A stretch of DNA of 64,000 bases, from NCBI RefSeq assembly GCF_018417635.1, contig NZ_CP071007.1, forward strand, positions 5,394,501 through 5,458,500, written 5' to 3'. Source of the stretch: Pseudomonas sp. SORT22. GTDB taxonomy: Bacteria; Pseudomonadota; Gammaproteobacteria; Pseudomonadales; Pseudomonadaceae. The notes below the pieces were generated by a model. It made no database searches. It was not told where the DNA came from and worked only from the letters and a program-made list of their open reading frames with translations. This document shows positions 1-12,183 of this stretch, in pieces; position 1 is the first letter of the stretch; the number at the start of each line of letters is the position of its first letter. The position numbers and the translations under genes were made by a program.

Positions 1-866
1 AGGCCTACGAGGCCAAGACCGGCATCCACATCAATATCCGCAAGGGCAGCAGCAACCAGCTGGCCAGCCAGATCATCGAAGAAGGTGATCGCTCCCCCGC
101 CGACGTCATCTACACCGAAGAATCGCCACCGCTGAACAACCTCGGCGAACTGGGCCTGCTGGCCAAGATCGATGATTCGACCCTGCAGGTCCTGCCCAAG
201 GAATACGTCGCCGCCAACGGTACCTGGATGGGCGTTACCGCACGCACCCGCGTGGTCGCCTTCAACCCCAAGGTAATCGACGAGAAAGACCTGCCACCTT
301 CAGTGATGGACTTTGCCGACCCCGAGTGGGACGGCAAGATCGGTTTCGTGCCGACCAGCGGCGCCTTCCAGGAACAGGCCGTGGCCATCCTCAAGCTGCA
401 CGGTCGCGAGGCCGCCGAAGAATGGCTGACCGGCCTCAAAGCCTTCGGCAAGACCTACACCAACAACATGGTTGCGCTCAAAGCCGTGGAGAATGGCGAA
501 GTGGCGGCCGTGCTGGTCAACAATTACTACTGGTACGCCCTGAAGAAAGAGCGCGGCCAGCTGGATTCGAAACTCTATTACCTGGCCGACGGCGACGTCG
601 GTGGCCTGGTGACCATCTCCAGCGCCGCGGCGGTAAAAGCCAGCAAGCACCCGAAAGAAGCCCAGGCCCTGCTGGCCTGGATGGCCAGCGAAGAAGGCCA
701 GCGGGTAATCACCCAGACCACCGCCGAGTATCCGCTGCATAAAGGCATGGTCTCGGACCAGGGCCTGAAGCCCTTCGAAGACCTGCGTCCGCCAAAAATC
801 ACCCCGGCCGACCTGGGTAACGCTGAAGAAGCCCTGGAACTCGAACGCGAAGTTGGCCTGCTGTAA
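1..866 (+). CDS. Periplasmic iron(III)-type ABC transporter substrate-binding protein (5' end missing)
   Basis: The reading frame is open from base 3 to the TAA at 864-866, so the N-terminus with its signal peptide lies outside the window. The visible part resembles the FbpA/HitA/FutA class of periplasmic ferric-binding proteins. It has a late segment NNYYWYALKK whose adjacent tyrosines (bases 526-531) match the Tyr pair that co-ordinates iron in FbpA. The C-terminal stretch with HPKEAQALLAWMASEEGQ is also typical of the family. Its stop overlaps the start of the permease by one base (TAATG), so the two form an operon. The substrate is inferred; other metals or small solutes bound by the same fold cannot be excluded. 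Confidence 0.88.
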   Translation, partial: AYEAKTGIHINIRKGSSNQLASQIIEEGDRSPADVIYTEESPPLNNLGELGLLAKIDDSTLQVLPKEYVAANGTWMGVTARTRVVAFNPKVIDEKDLPPSVMDFADPEWDGKIGFVPTSGAFQEQAVAILKLHGREAAEEWLTGLKAFGKTYTNNMVALKAVENGEVAAVLVNNYYWYALKKERGQLDSKLYYLADGDVGGLVTISSAAAVKASKHPKEAQALLAWMASEEGQRVITQTTAEYPLHKGMVSDQGLKPFEDLRPPKITPADLGNAEEALELEREVGLL

Positions 867-2434
867 TGAGCGCAGCCCTGCCCGCGGCCGCACTGGCCAG
901 CCGTTATATTCCCAAGCGCAAGCGCCCGTCGATCTGGGTGGTGCTGCCGGTGCTGCTGCTGGTCGGGCTGAGCCTGCTGCCGCTGCTGTACGTAGCGCTG
1001 AAAACCTGGGAAGCCGGCTGGCGCGAAGCCTTGCACTTGCTCTGGCGCCCGTTCGTCTGGGGCCTGATGCGCAACACCCTGATGCTGATGGCCGGCGTCA
1101 CCCTGGCCTGCATGGCCTTGGGTGTATCCCTGGCCTGGTTGCTGGAGCGCAGTGACCTGCCCGGACGGCGCCTGTGGGGCGTGATCCTGTGCCTGCCGTT
1201 TGCCGTGCCAGCCTTTGTCAGCGGCTTTACCTGGGTGTCGCTGAGCCCGCGCTTCGAAGGCCTGGGCGGTGCCATCCTGGTGATGAGCCTGTCCAAGTAC
1301 CCACTGGTGTTCCTGCCGGTTGCAGCGACCCTGCGCAACCTCGATACCTCACTGGAAGAGTCGGCACGGACCCTGGGGCAGACGCGCTGGGGGGTGTTCT
1401 GGTGCATCACCCTGCCACTGCTGTGGCCGTCGATCATTGGTGGCAGCCTGCTGATTGCCCTGCACATGCTGGTGGAGTTCGGCGCCCTGTCGATCCTCGG
1501 CCTGCAGACCTTTACCACGGCGATCTACCAGCAATTTGAGCTGGAGTTCAGCAACGCCAACGCCGCGATGCTCTCGGCAGTGCTGTTGTTCATGTGCCTG
1601 CTGATGCTCTGGCTGGAGCTGCGTGTGCGCGGCAAGGCCCGCCATGTGCGCATCGGCCAGGGCGTGGCGCGTCGCGGTGCGCCGATTCGCCTGCGCGGGT
1701 GGATGCCGGTCGGGCAGCTGTACTGCCTGGTCCTGGCGCTGCTGGGCAGCGGTATTCCACTGGGCATGCTCGGTTACTGGCTGAGCGTTGGTTCGTCGGC
1801 GGCCTTTCCGGTGGCCGATATCAGTCGCGCGCTGTTCTCATCGTTGTCGCTATCGCTGGGTGGTGCCGGATTGAGCTTGCTGCTGGCACTGCCGGTGAGT
1901 TTCCTGGTGGTGCGCTACAAGGGCCGCCTGGCGATCTGGGCCGAACGCCTGCCGTACCTGCTGCACGCCCTGCCCGGCCTGGTGATCGCCCTGACCCTGG
2001 TGTACTTCGCCCTGCACTATGTGCCGGCGCTATACCAGACCACTGGCTTGTTGCTGCTGGCCTACGCGTTGCTGTTCCTGCCCCTGGCCCAGGCGCCGGT
2101 GCGCACGGCCTTGAACAAGGCGGCGCCGCAGCTCGAAGAAGCCGCCCGCACCTTGGGCGCAACCCAGTTCACGGCGTTTTGCCGGGTGACCCTGCCGATC
2201 ATCTTCCCGGCCCTGGCGGCGGCGTTCGCACTGGTGTTCCTGGATGCCATGAAGGAGCTGACCGCAACCCTGCTGCTCAGCCCGACCGGCATGACCACCC
2301 TGGCCACCGAAGTGTGGGCGCATACCGCCAACGTCGAGTTCGCGGCGGCAGCGCCCTATGCGGCGTTGCTGATCCTGGTGTCGGGGCTGCCGGTGTACCT
2401 GCTGACCACGCGGATGTATCTGAACCGCGCGTGA
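866..2434 (+). CDS. Iron(III)-type ABC transporter permease, fused two-domain form (FbpB/HitB family)
   Basis: A 522-residue inner-membrane protein made of two consecutive binding-protein-dependent transport domains, as in FbpB/HitB permeases for ferric iron. Each half carries an EAA-type loop that docks the ATPase: EESARTLG near residues 164-171 and EEAARTLG near 424-431, each followed by a TLP segment. About twelve hydrophobic segments are visible. Translation is coupled to the binding-protein gene by a one-base overlap. The ATPase partner is not downstream: a REP palindrome and a convergent chemoreceptor gene follow. It must be encoded upstream or elsewhere. Confidence 0.9.
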   Translation: MSAALPAAALASRYIPKRKRPSIWVVLPVLLLVGLSLLPLLYVALKTWEAGWREALHLLWRPFVWGLMRNTLMLMAGVTLACMALGVSLAWLLERSDLPGRRLWGVILCLPFAVPAFVSGFTWVSLSPRFEGLGGAILVMSLSKYPLVFLPVAATLRNLDTSLEESARTLGQTRWGVFWCITLPLLWPSIIGGSLLIALHMLVEFGALSILGLQTFTTAIYQQFELEFSNANAAMLSAVLLFMCLLMLWLELRVRGKARHVRIGQGVARRGAPIRLRGWMPVGQLYCLVLALLGSGIPLGMLGYWLSVGSSAAFPVADISRALFSSLSLSLGGAGLSLLLALPVSFLVVRYKGRLAIWAERLPYLLHALPGLVIALTLVYFALHYVPALYQTTGLLLLAYALLFLPLAQAPVRTALNKAAPQLEEAARTLGATQFTAFCRVTLPIIFPALAAAFALVFLDAMKELTATLLLSPTGMTTLATEVWAHTANVEFAAAAPYAALLILVSGLPVYLLTTRMYLNRA

Positions 2435-2445
2435 TACCTGAAAAG

Positions 2446-2525
2446 CATCGCGGGTCAAGTCGGGTCGCCGCACCGCCGCTCCCACCGTGGGAGCGGCGGT
2501 GCGACGACTCGACTTGCCCCGCGAT
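2446..2525. repeat. Long REP-type palindrome between convergent genes
   Basis: Two arms of about 38 bases (2447-2484 and 2488-2525) are inverted copies with three mismatches and a 3-base centre. The outer part, ATCGCGGGTCAAGTCG, resembles the Pseudomonas REP core. The inner part, CGCACCGCCGCTCCCA, extends it far beyond the usual length of a REP. It fills the gap between the convergent permease and chemoreceptor genes and could fold into a hairpin at both transcript ends. A sister copy with perfect arms lies at 44892-44972 and a single arm at 29514-29552. Confidence 0.85.
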
Positions 2526-2530
2526 TACTC

Positions 2531-4465
2531 TCACGCGCGGAACTGCCCCAGGCTGGCCTTGAGCTGCGCCGCCAGGTCATCGAGCACCTTGCTGCTGGCG
2601 GTGGTTTGCAGCACTACCTCGGCAGCCCGCTCGGCCTGGGCGTGAATGGTCTGCACCCGACCACGCACGGCCTGCGCGCCATGAGCCTGCTGCTCGGCCG
2701 CACGGGTAGCCAGGCCAATCGCCGCATGCACCTGCTCAACCGATGCCTGCACCGATTGCTGCAAGCGCGCGTTGTCGCGCAGCACCAGCAGGCCTTCGCT
2801 AGCCTGGCGCCCGGCCTGGCTGATCGCCGCCACTGCCTCTTTGGCGCCCTGCTGCAATGCGCCGATGTGCGCCTGGATATCGCCGGTCGAGCTTTGGGTC
2901 TTGCTCGCCAGTGCTCGCACCTCATCGGCCACCACGGCAAAACCGCGCCCGGTTTCCCCGGCGCGCGCCGCTTCGATGGCAGCGTTGAGCGCCAGCAGGT
3001 TGGTCTGTTCGGCAATGCCGTGAATTACCGTCAGCACCACCTCGATCTGCTCACTTTGCTGGGCCAGGCGCTCGATGACCTTGGAGCCGGTCTCGACCTG
3101 CCCGGCCAGGTCTTCGATAAGCTTGGCCACTTGGGTGGAAGTGCGGCTGTTCTCGTCGGTGGCCTGGCGAATATCCACCACCTGCTGCAGGGCCGATTGC
3201 ATCGCCTGGCTTTCGGCCTGGGCCTCATCGGCCATACTCGACAGGTCGCGCAGGCTGGCGGCAACTTCATCACGCTGCAGCTCGGCAGCAGCATCGGCGC
3301 CGGCATTGCGCTGGGTCATGGCGCCGATCTCGATGCCGGTACGCTGGGCCACTTCGCCAGCCTCACGCACAATAGGCTGCAGCTTGGCGACGAACTGGTT
3401 GACCGCCGCCGCCATGTCGCCGATCTCGTCGCGACTGTCGATGGAAACACGCTTGGTCAGATCACCCTCACCCGCCGCCAGGTCGTTCAGTGCCGCAATC
3501 AGCAGGCGCAGCTTGTTGACCACGCGCCGCCCCAGCACCACGGCGACCACCAGCAGCACGCCCAGGCCGACCAGGGCCAGCCCCACGCCGATGTTCCAGC
3601 GCAGGGTCGCGGCCGCGTCCTGAACGCTTTGCGAGGTGTTGGCCTGCATACCGGCAGCACTGCCCTGCGCTGCCTCCAGGCGCGCGCGCAAAGCCTTGTT
3701 GCTGTCGGCGGCGGCACCCACCAGGCTGTCGCCGACCAACTGATCACCGCTGGCGATCAACGCCGAGAAACGCTTGTCCAGCGCCACCAGCTCGTGGTCG
3801 ACCACGGCCGTGGAAATGCCCATCAATACCTTGCCGATCTCGACCCCGTTAGGGTTGATCGAGGCCTCGACGAAGTACACCGAAGGGTCGTTGCGCGCGG
3901 CGTCCAGTACCTTGTCCAGCGCCCGCTCGCCCTGGCCCTTTTCCAGCAGCGCCTGGTTGATCGGGTTCTGCCGGTTGAGGTAGCGGGTCAAGTGCTGACC
4001 CTGGGCGTCGTCGTACACCACGAACAGCACGCTAGGGTTGCGCTGGGCCCGGCGGGAGAACTCCGACAGGGTCGGCACGTCGTTGTCCCACATGGCCCGT
4101 GGCGCCACCGAGGCGAGCAGTTCGGCCATGTCGTTGGCCGAATCCTTGAGGTTCTTTTCCAGGGTCGCGCGCAACTGCGCCTGCTCATCCTGCAAACGCG
4201 TGGACAAACCTGCGGTCAGGCGCTGGCGGGTACTGGCGGAGAGGCTGTCGAGCCCGGAGCTGACTTCGCGCCCGGCCTGCTCAAGCTCGGCGGAAAGTTG
4301 CTGGCTGTCGGCGGCCAGACGCTTGCCCAGATCGGCCTCAAGGGCTGTGACCGTGCTCCGGGTCAGCGCGACCGCGACCAGCACTTGCACCAAAAGAGCG
4401 ATACCGAGGGCAACAAAGACAGGCCGCAACAGGCGGCTTCGTAACAGTGAGAGAACGGCGGACAC
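2531..4465 (-). CDS. Methyl-accepting chemotaxis protein
   Basis: A membrane chemoreceptor of 644 residues. It has a transmembrane helix near residues 14-34, a long helical periplasmic region, a second membrane helix near 290-312, a HAMP linker, and a cytoplasmic signalling rod. The conserved hairpin tip [19 protein letters not shown] lies near residues 480-500 and interacts with CheA/CheW. The C-terminus ends in LGQFRA without a CheR-tethering pentapeptide. I chose the GTG at 4465 because AGAGGG lies 7 bases upstream; an ATG at 4492 in the same frame lacks a ribosome site. The ligand is unknown: the periplasmic domain is a helical type with no dCache motif that I recognise. Confidence 0.92.
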   Translation of the reverse strand: MSAVLSLLRSRLLRPVFVALGIALLVQVLVAVALTRSTVTALEADLGKRLAADSQQLSAELEQAGREVSSGLDSLSASTRQRLTAGLSTRLQDEQAQLRATLEKNLKDSANDMAELLASVAPRAMWDNDVPTLSEFSRRAQRNPSVLFVVYDDAQGQHLTRYLNRQNPINQALLEKGQGERALDKVLDAARNDPSVYFVEASINPNGVEIGKVLMGISTAVVDHELVALDKRFSALIASGDQLVGDSLVGAAADSNKALRARLEAAQGSAAGMQANTSQSVQDAAATLRWNIGVGLALVGLGVLLVVAVVLGRRVVNKLRLLIAALNDLAAGEGDLTKRVSIDSRDEIGDMAAAVNQFVAKLQPIVREAGEVAQRTGIEIGAMTQRNAGADAAAELQRDEVAASLRDLSSMADEAQAESQAMQSALQQVVDIRQATDENSRTSTQVAKLIEDLAGQVETGSKVIERLAQQSEQIEVVLTVIHGIAEQTNLLALNAAIEAARAGETGRGFAVVADEVRALASKTQSSTGDIQAHIGALQQGAKEAVAAISQAGRQASEGLLVLRDNARLQQSVQASVEQVHAAIGLATRAAEQQAHGAQAVRGRVQTIHAQAERAAEVVLQTTASSKVLDDLAAQLKASLGQFRA

Positions 4466-4556
4466 GAAAGAACCCTCTACTTCTGGGGCCATTAAAGTGA
4501 TGGCACCACTGGAGTGATTCTTACAGCAAAGGTTGTGCCGATCAGCCGACAGAAAC

Positions 4557-4588
4557 GACAAAGACCCCTATCAAGGGGCCTTTGTCTT
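4557..4588 (-). terminator. Stem-loop downstream of purA
   Basis: ACAAAGACCCC and GGGGCCTTTGT form a stem around a short loop just beyond the purA stop. On the minus strand it reads CAAAGGCCCC...GGGGTCTTTG followed by a modest T-rich tail, as expected of an intrinsic terminator for the purA transcript. Confidence 0.65.
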
Positions 4589-4603
4589 TACATCAGTCGC
4601 GAA

Positions 4604-5950
<1,347 letters not shown>

Positions 5951-7138
5951 TCAAATGGCCAGCGGCAGAACCTGCCAAAGCCCGTTTTGCTGAATCAATT
6001 GCCGATCGCAATCCGCCTCTACGGCGGCAGTCAATGGCTGCCCAGGCAAGGCCTGAACCACCCGCTGACCTTCACTGCGCAATTGGCAGACCAACTGCCA
6101 GAGTGCCGCATCGCTGCTGTCGGGCATCCAGATCCCGCCAGACGGCAATACCACCTCGGCTCGCCCCAGTGTGACCAGGGTCTTCAAATCCGTGGAGAAA
6201 CCGGTGGCCGGGCGTGCCCGGCCAAAGTCCGCTCCGATGTCGTCGTAACGACCGCCCTGGGCGATCGACTGACCGACACCCGGGACGAACGCGGCAAACA
6301 CCACACCGGTGTGGTAGTGGTAGCCGCGCAACTCGCCCAGGTCAAAATACAGCGGCAGCCCGGGATAACGCGTGGCCAGCCGCTCGGCGATCGCCATCAG
6401 GTCATCCAGTGCCGCCAGTACCGCAGCCGGTGCACGGCCCAGGCGCACGCGCGCCTCGGCCAGCACTTCACGGCCACCGCACAGCTCGGTGAGCGAGCGC
6501 AACATAGCGGCGAGGTCCGCTGGCAGCTTGGCAGTCAGCTCGATCACTTCGTCGACGGCCTTGCGCTGCAGGGCATCGAACAACTGCTGCTCGATTGCTC
6601 CGGACAGACCGGCGGCGCGGGCCAGGCCACGGTAGATACCGACATGACCGAGGTCCATGTGCACGTCCGGCACATCGGCCAGTTGCAGCATGGCCAGCAT
6701 CAGGCTGATCACCTCGACGTCGCTGACCGGGCTGGCGTCGCCGTACAGCTCGGCACCGAGCTGGATCGGGCTGCGCGACGTCGACAGCGCCCGCGGCAAG
6801 GCGTGCAGCACGCTGCCGGCATAGCACAGGCGGCTCGGGCCTTCACGACGCAGGGTATGCGCATCGATGCGCGCAACCTGTGGAGTGATGTCGGCACGGA
6901 AACCCATCTGCCGGCCCGATTGCGGGTCGATGACCTTGAAGGTCCGCAGGTCCAGGTCCTGGCCGGCACCGGTGAGCAGCGATTCCAGGTACTCGATATG
7001 CGGGGTCACGACAAAGTCATAACCCCAGCTCTGGAACAGATCCAACACCTGCCGACGCGCGATCTCGATGCGCGCCGCCTCAGGTGGCAGTACTTCTTCG
7101 ATGCCATCTGGCAGCAGCCAGCGGTCTACCGTTGCCAT
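5951..7138 (-). CDS. hisZ: ATP phosphoribosyltransferase regulatory subunit
   Basis: A 395-residue paralogue of histidyl-tRNA synthetase that activates the short HisG enzyme, the first step of histidine synthesis. The class II synthetase-like core is visible: [15 protein letters not shown] and the C-terminal [12 protein letters not shown]. It is shorter than a true HisRS and lacks the anticodon-binding C-terminal domain. hisG is not in the window. The ATG at 7138 has AGGGG about 11 bases upstream. The position next to purA is usual in pseudomonads. Confidence 0.95.
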   Translation of the reverse strand: MATVDRWLLPDGIEEVLPPEAARIEIARRQVLDLFQSWGYDFVVTPHIEYLESLLTGAGQDLDLRTFKVIDPQSGRQMGFRADITPQVARIDAHTLRREGPSRLCYAGSVLHALPRALSTSRSPIQLGAELYGDASPVSDVEVISLMLAMLQLADVPDVHMDLGHVGIYRGLARAAGLSGAIEQQLFDALQRKAVDEVIELTAKLPADLAAMLRSLTELCGGREVLAEARVRLGRAPAAVLAALDDLMAIAERLATRYPGLPLYFDLGELRGYHYHTGVVFAAFVPGVGQSIAQGGRYDDIGADFGRARPATGFSTDLKTLVTLGRAEVVLPSGGIWMPDSSDAALWQLVCQLRSEGQRVVQALPGQPLTAAVEADCDRQLIQQNGLWQVLPLAI

Positions 7139-7316
7139 TACGCCATTTCCCCTATGGTCCGGGCGGCTTGCCCGCGGGCGAGCCTTGAGTGAAGCAGGTA
7201 TCGGCAAACAATGGCGCGCAGCACCGATTCCAGCGCTACCGCCGTGCCTATACCCTCGAATACCTTGGGCTGCTCTGTAGACCCGAACCGGGTTTGAACC
7301 GTTCGATCTTGCAGAC

Positions 7317-7343
7317 GCAAAAAAGCCGGGAATTTCCCGGCTG
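7317..7343 (-). terminator. Intrinsic terminator after hflC
   Basis: On the minus strand AGCCGGGAAATTCCCGGCT is followed by TTTTTT: a 7-8 bp stem with a T-tract about 70 bases after the hflC stop. The rest of the 275-base gap between hflC and hisZ (7139-7413) holds no gene that I can support; the DUF2065 (yjeT-like) gene that often follows hflC is absent. Confidence 0.8.
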
Positions 7344-7413
7344 CCGCATCATACACCCGTTTTCTCGCGGGATCACCCCGCCAGGCGTTTTAGCCGCCCG
7401 GCGGGGTAGATGC

Positions 7414-8283
7414 TTATGGCTTGGACTTGCCCATGAAGCGGAAGAAGTCGCTGCTCGGATCGAGCACCAGCACATCGCTCTTGTCGGCAAAGCTCTCGCG
7501 GTAAGCCTTGAGGCTGCGATAGAACGCGTAGAAGTCCTGGTCCTGACCGTAAGCCTTGGCGTAGATCGACGCCGCCTGGGCATCACCGTCACCGCGGGTT
7601 TCTTCCGATTCCCGGTAGGCTTCGGCCAGCAGAACCCGGCGCTGACGATCGGCGTCGGCACGAATGCCTTCAGCCAGCTCGTTACCCTTGGCACGGTGCT
7701 CGCGGGCTTCACGCTCACGCTCGGTGCTCATGCGCTCGAACACGCTGCGGTTGACTTCCTTGGGCAGGTCGATGGCCTTGACGCGAACGTCGACCACTTC
7801 AATACCCAGCTCCTTGCTGGCCATGCGGTTCAACGAGGCAGTGATGTCAGCCATCAGCGCGTCACGTTCACCGGAGACCACTTCGTGCAGGGTGCGTTTA
7901 CCGAACTGGTCACGCAGGCCGCTTTCCAGACGGCGCGACAGACGTTCGTCGGCAATCTGCTTGAGGCCCGAGGTTGCAGTGTAGAAACGCTCGGCATCCT
8001 TGACCCGCCACTTGGCGTAGGCATCGACCATCACCGCTTTCTTTTCCAGGGTCAGGAAGCGCTGGGTCGGGGCGTCCAGGGTCATCAGGCGGGCGTCGAA
8101 CTTGCGCACCTGGTTGACGTAAGGAACCTTCACATGCAGGCCGGGCTGGACATCAGCCTGGACCACACGACCAAATTGCAGGAGTACCGCACGCTCGGTC
8201 TGGGCCACGATGTAGAAGCTGTTCCAGGCCACGATCCCCAGCACCACGGCCACGATCAGGGCGATCAGCGATTTATTGCTCAT
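7414..8283 (-). CDS. hflC: HflC, SPFH-domain modulator of the FtsH protease
   Basis: A 289-residue inner-membrane protein with one N-terminal membrane helix (about residues 5-22) followed by a band-7/SPFH domain and a charged helical C-terminus. With HflK it forms the large periplasmic complex that encloses and restrains the FtsH protease. The order hflK-hflC is conserved, and the start ATG overlaps the hflK stop by one base, indicating coupled translation. It is followed by a terminator, although purA and hisZ further along the same strand may receive read-through. Confidence 0.96.
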   Translation of the reverse strand: MSNKSLIALIVAVVLGIVAWNSFYIVAQTERAVLLQFGRVVQADVQPGLHVKVPYVNQVRKFDARLMTLDAPTQRFLTLEKKAVMVDAYAKWRVKDAERFYTATSGLKQIADERLSRRLESGLRDQFGKRTLHEVVSGERDALMADITASLNRMASKELGIEVVDVRVKAIDLPKEVNRSVFERMSTEREREAREHRAKGNELAEGIRADADRQRRVLLAEAYRESEETRGDGDAQAASIYAKAYGQDQDFYAFYRSLKAYRESFADKSDVLVLDPSSDFFRFMGKSKP

Positions 8284-9443
8284 CAGCGGCTCTCCCTAGT
8301 ACGCAACTGTGTTTGCTGCTGTTGCAGTTCCGCCGCACGGGCCGCATCAGCGTTGGCCGAAGGCGCAGCGCTGGTGGTCGGCGCAATACGCGAACCACTG
8401 TTCTGGATCATCTTGTCGAGCGGCAGGTACAGCAGGTTGCTCTGACCGTCCTTGCCGGAGACCAGGACCTTGCTGGTGTTGCTGTAGACTTCCTGCATGG
8501 TGTCCAGGTACAAGCGCTGACGGGTCACTTCAGGGGCCTTGCGGTACTCGGCGACCAGCTTGGTGAAGCGGTCGGCCTCACCCTTGGCGCGCGAGACGAC
8601 TTCGTCGCGGTAACCGTTGGCGTCCTCGATGATCCGCTGGGCCTGACCACGGGCTTCTGGCACCACGCCATTGGCGTAGGACTCGGCCTGGTTGCGGGCA
8701 CGCTGCTCGTCTTCACGGGCACGGATCACGTCGTCGAAGGCTTCCTGCACTTCACGCGGGGCTGCCGCGCTCTGTACGTTGACCTGGGTGACGGTGATAC
8801 CGGTACGGTAGGTATCGAGGAAACGCTGCAGGCGCTCCTTGATTTCCACGGCCATCTGCTCACGACCTTCGGTCAGTACCTTGTCCATTGCGGTGGAACC
8901 CACCACATGACGCAGGGCGCTGTCGGTCGCGTGCTGCAGGCTGACTTCAGGCTGATCGACGTTCAGCACGAAATCCTGCAGGTTGGTGATCTTGTACTGC
9001 ACGGTCAGCGGCACCTCGACGATGTTCTCGTCTTCGGTCAGCATCTGCCCCTGCTTGGTATAGGCACGTTCGCGGGTAACGTTCTCCATGTACTTGCGAT
9101 CGATCGGCGGGAAGTAGATGTTCAGGCCCGGCCCTACGGTTTCGTAGTATTTGCCGAAGCGCAGCACGACTGCCTGCTCCTGTTCGTCGACCACGTACAC
9201 GGCGCTGTACAGCCAGATAGCTGCAAGCACGGCGAGACCGATACCGAGCAGGCCGAAGCCACCGCCCTTGCCGATGCCGCCATCACCACCGCGTTTCTTG
9301 CCACTGCCGAACATGCCGTTCAGGCTGTCCTGCAGCTTGCGGAAGGCCTCGTCGAGATCCGGTGGCCCTTTCTTGTCGCCACCACGGCGCCCGCCCCACG
9401 GATCCTGATTGTTCGAGTTGCCACCCGGCTCATTCCAAGCCAT
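8283..9443 (-). CDS. hflK: HflK, SPFH-domain modulator of the FtsH protease
   Basis: A 386-residue partner of HflC. It begins with a cytoplasmic Gly/Asp-rich tail (GGRRGGDKKGPP), then a membrane helix near residues 63-84, then the SPFH domain beginning VYVVDEQEQAVVLRFGKY. Its alanine/glutamine-rich C-terminus is typical of HflK. The ATG at 9443 has GGAG six bases upstream and was preferred over an in-frame ATG at 9479. The gene follows hflX after about 100 bases. Confidence 0.96.
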   Translation of the reverse strand: MAWNEPGGNSNNQDPWGGRRGGDKKGPPDLDEAFRKLQDSLNGMFGSGKKRGGDGGIGKGGGFGLLGIGLAVLAAIWLYSAVYVVDEQEQAVVLRFGKYYETVGPGLNIYFPPIDRKYMENVTRERAYTKQGQMLTEDENIVEVPLTVQYKITNLQDFVLNVDQPEVSLQHATDSALRHVVGSTAMDKVLTEGREQMAVEIKERLQRFLDTYRTGITVTQVNVQSAAAPREVQEAFDDVIRAREDEQRARNQAESYANGVVPEARGQAQRIIEDANGYRDEVVSRAKGEADRFTKLVAEYRKAPEVTRQRLYLDTMQEVYSNTSKVLVSGKDGQSNLLYLPLDKMIQNSGSRIAPTTSAAPSANADAARAAELQQQQTQLRTRESR

Positions 9444-9539
9444 AGCGCTCTCCATCTGATAAAGCAAAGACGCGCCCACGGCGCGCCGTCCAATGCTACA
9501 GAATGCCTGTCACGGCTGCCCGACCGCGTCGCCGGGCAT

Positions 9540-10841
<1,302 letters not shown>

Positions 10842-10853
10842 AGCAGACTCCTA

Positions 10854-11114
10854 TCAGGCGTTACCTGGCTCAGCGTCGCCTTGCTCGGATTCGGTTGCGC
10901 TAGGCAGACGGATCGGACGCACAGGGACAACTGTCGAGATGGCGTGTTTGTAAACCATCTGGCTGACGGTGTTCTTCAGCAGAATCACGAACTGGTCGAA
11001 GGATTCGATCGTGCCTTGCAGCTTGATGCCGTTAACCAGATAGATCGAAACCCCAACTTTTTCTTTTCTCAAAGTATTCAAGTAAGGGTCTTGTAGCGAA
11101 TGCCCTTTTGACAT
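10854..11114 (-). CDS. hfq: RNA chaperone Hfq
   Basis: An 86-residue Sm-like hexameric RNA-binding protein that pairs small RNAs with mRNAs and, in Pseudomonas, works with Crc in catabolite repression. The Sm1 segment ([20 protein letters not shown]) and the Sm2 segment ([11 protein letters not shown]) are intact, with a short acidic tail. The ATG at 11114 has AGGAG upstream; an upstream in-frame codon at 11153 has no ribosome site. The 96 bases between miaA and hfq contain AT-rich DNA that may hold an hfq promoter, but I could not assign boxes. Confidence 0.98.
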   Translation of the reverse strand: MSKGHSLQDPYLNTLRKEKVGVSIYLVNGIKLQGTIESFDQFVILLKNTVSQMVYKHAISTVVPVRPIRLPSATESEQGDAEPGNA

Positions 11115-11210
11115 ATGCCGCACTCCTGTAAGGATCAATAGTAAAAAAATCAAAGAAAAACTGATGGCTCAAGCCGCCCCACCCCAAGGATAGACGGCAA
11201 TTGCAAGGAC

Positions 11211-12182
11211 TCAGCTCAATATGGAGACCGATCCAAGGTATTTCAAGGTGCGAGACAGATTGTCGCAGTCCAGGCTGTCCAGCCAGTGCAGGTCAGCCCA
11301 ACTACGCAACCAGGTGAACTGCCGCTTCGCCAGTTGGCGAGTGGCAATAATGCCGCGCTCCTGCATTTCAACTGAAGTCAACTTGCCATCAAGGTGATCC
11401 CAGACCTGGCGATAACCAACCGCCCGTATAGACGGCAGCCCCGCGTGCAAGTCACTTCTGGCTCGCAGCAATCGGACCTCGTCAACGAAGCCCTGTTCCA
11501 GCATTTGCCCGAATCGTAGCGCAATCCGCTCGTGCAGTATGTGCCGATCGGTTGGCGCAATGGCCAGGCTGGCGACAGTATAGGGCAATTGTCCCGCTGC
11601 GGACGCGCCTGCGGCGCTACTTTGCGCGGATTGACGCTGACGATGTTCGGTCATTGTCAGGCCGCTGACCCGGTAAACCTCCAGCGCGCGGATCAGCCGC
11701 TGCGGGTCATTGGGATGAATACGCGCCGCCGACTCAGGGTCGACCGCCGCCAGTTGCTGGTGCAGGGCGTGCAAACCCAGGCGCTGAACCTGCTCTTCGA
11801 GCTCGGCACGCACGTGCGGGTCGGCCGCCGGCATGTCCGCCAGGCCTTCGAGCAATGCCTTGTAATAAAGCATGGTACCGCCGACCAGCAGCGGAATCTT
11901 GCCGCGCGCGGTGATCTCGGCCATGGCCTCCAGGGCATCACGACGAAAATCGGCGGCCGAATAGCTTTCGGCCGGGTCGAGGATGTCGATCAGCCGGTGC
12001 GGATGGGCGGCGAGGATCTCTTTCGACGGCTTGGCGCTGCCGATGTCCATGCCACGGTAGACCAGCGCCGAATCGACACTGATCAGCTCGCACGGCAACA
12101 CCTTGGTCAGTTCGATGGCAAGGTCGGTCTTGCCCGCCGCAGTCGGGCCCATCAGGAATATCGCGGGGGGTTTGGCGCTCAT
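11211..12182 (-). CDS. miaA: tRNA dimethylallyltransferase
   Basis: A 323-residue enzyme that adds a dimethylallyl group to A37 of tRNAs reading UNN codons. The P-loop GPTAAGKT is at residues 12-19, followed by the family segments [16 protein letters not shown] and [13 protein letters not shown], and a C-terminal KRQFTWLR motif. The ATG at 12182 lies one base after the mutL stop (TGACATG), so translation is coupled. The miaA-hfq-hflX order is the classical gammaproteobacterial arrangement. Confidence 0.97.
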   Translation of the reverse strand: MSAKPPAIFLMGPTAAGKTDLAIELTKVLPCELISVDSALVYRGMDIGSAKPSKEILAAHPHRLIDILDPAESYSAADFRRDALEAMAEITARGKIPLLVGGTMLYYKALLEGLADMPAADPHVRAELEEQVQRLGLHALHQQLAAVDPESAARIHPNDPQRLIRALEVYRVSGLTMTEHRQRQSAQSSAAGASAAGQLPYTVASLAIAPTDRHILHERIALRFGQMLEQGFVDEVRLLRARSDLHAGLPSIRAVGYRQVWDHLDGKLTSVEMQERGIIATRQLAKRQFTWLRSWADLHWLDSLDCDNLSRTLKYLGSVSILS

Positions 12183-12183
12183 G

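Noticed and set aside
7270..7320. A possible tRNA: the sequence GGTTCAAACCC (minus strand) looks like a T-arm
   Set aside because: No acceptor stem, D-arm or anticodon arm of proper spacing can be found around it.
7138..7356. A 72-codon minus-strand frame in the hflC-hisZ gap
   Set aside because: It contains the hflC terminator hairpin and has no recognisable start signal or family similarity; not the expected DUF2065 protein.
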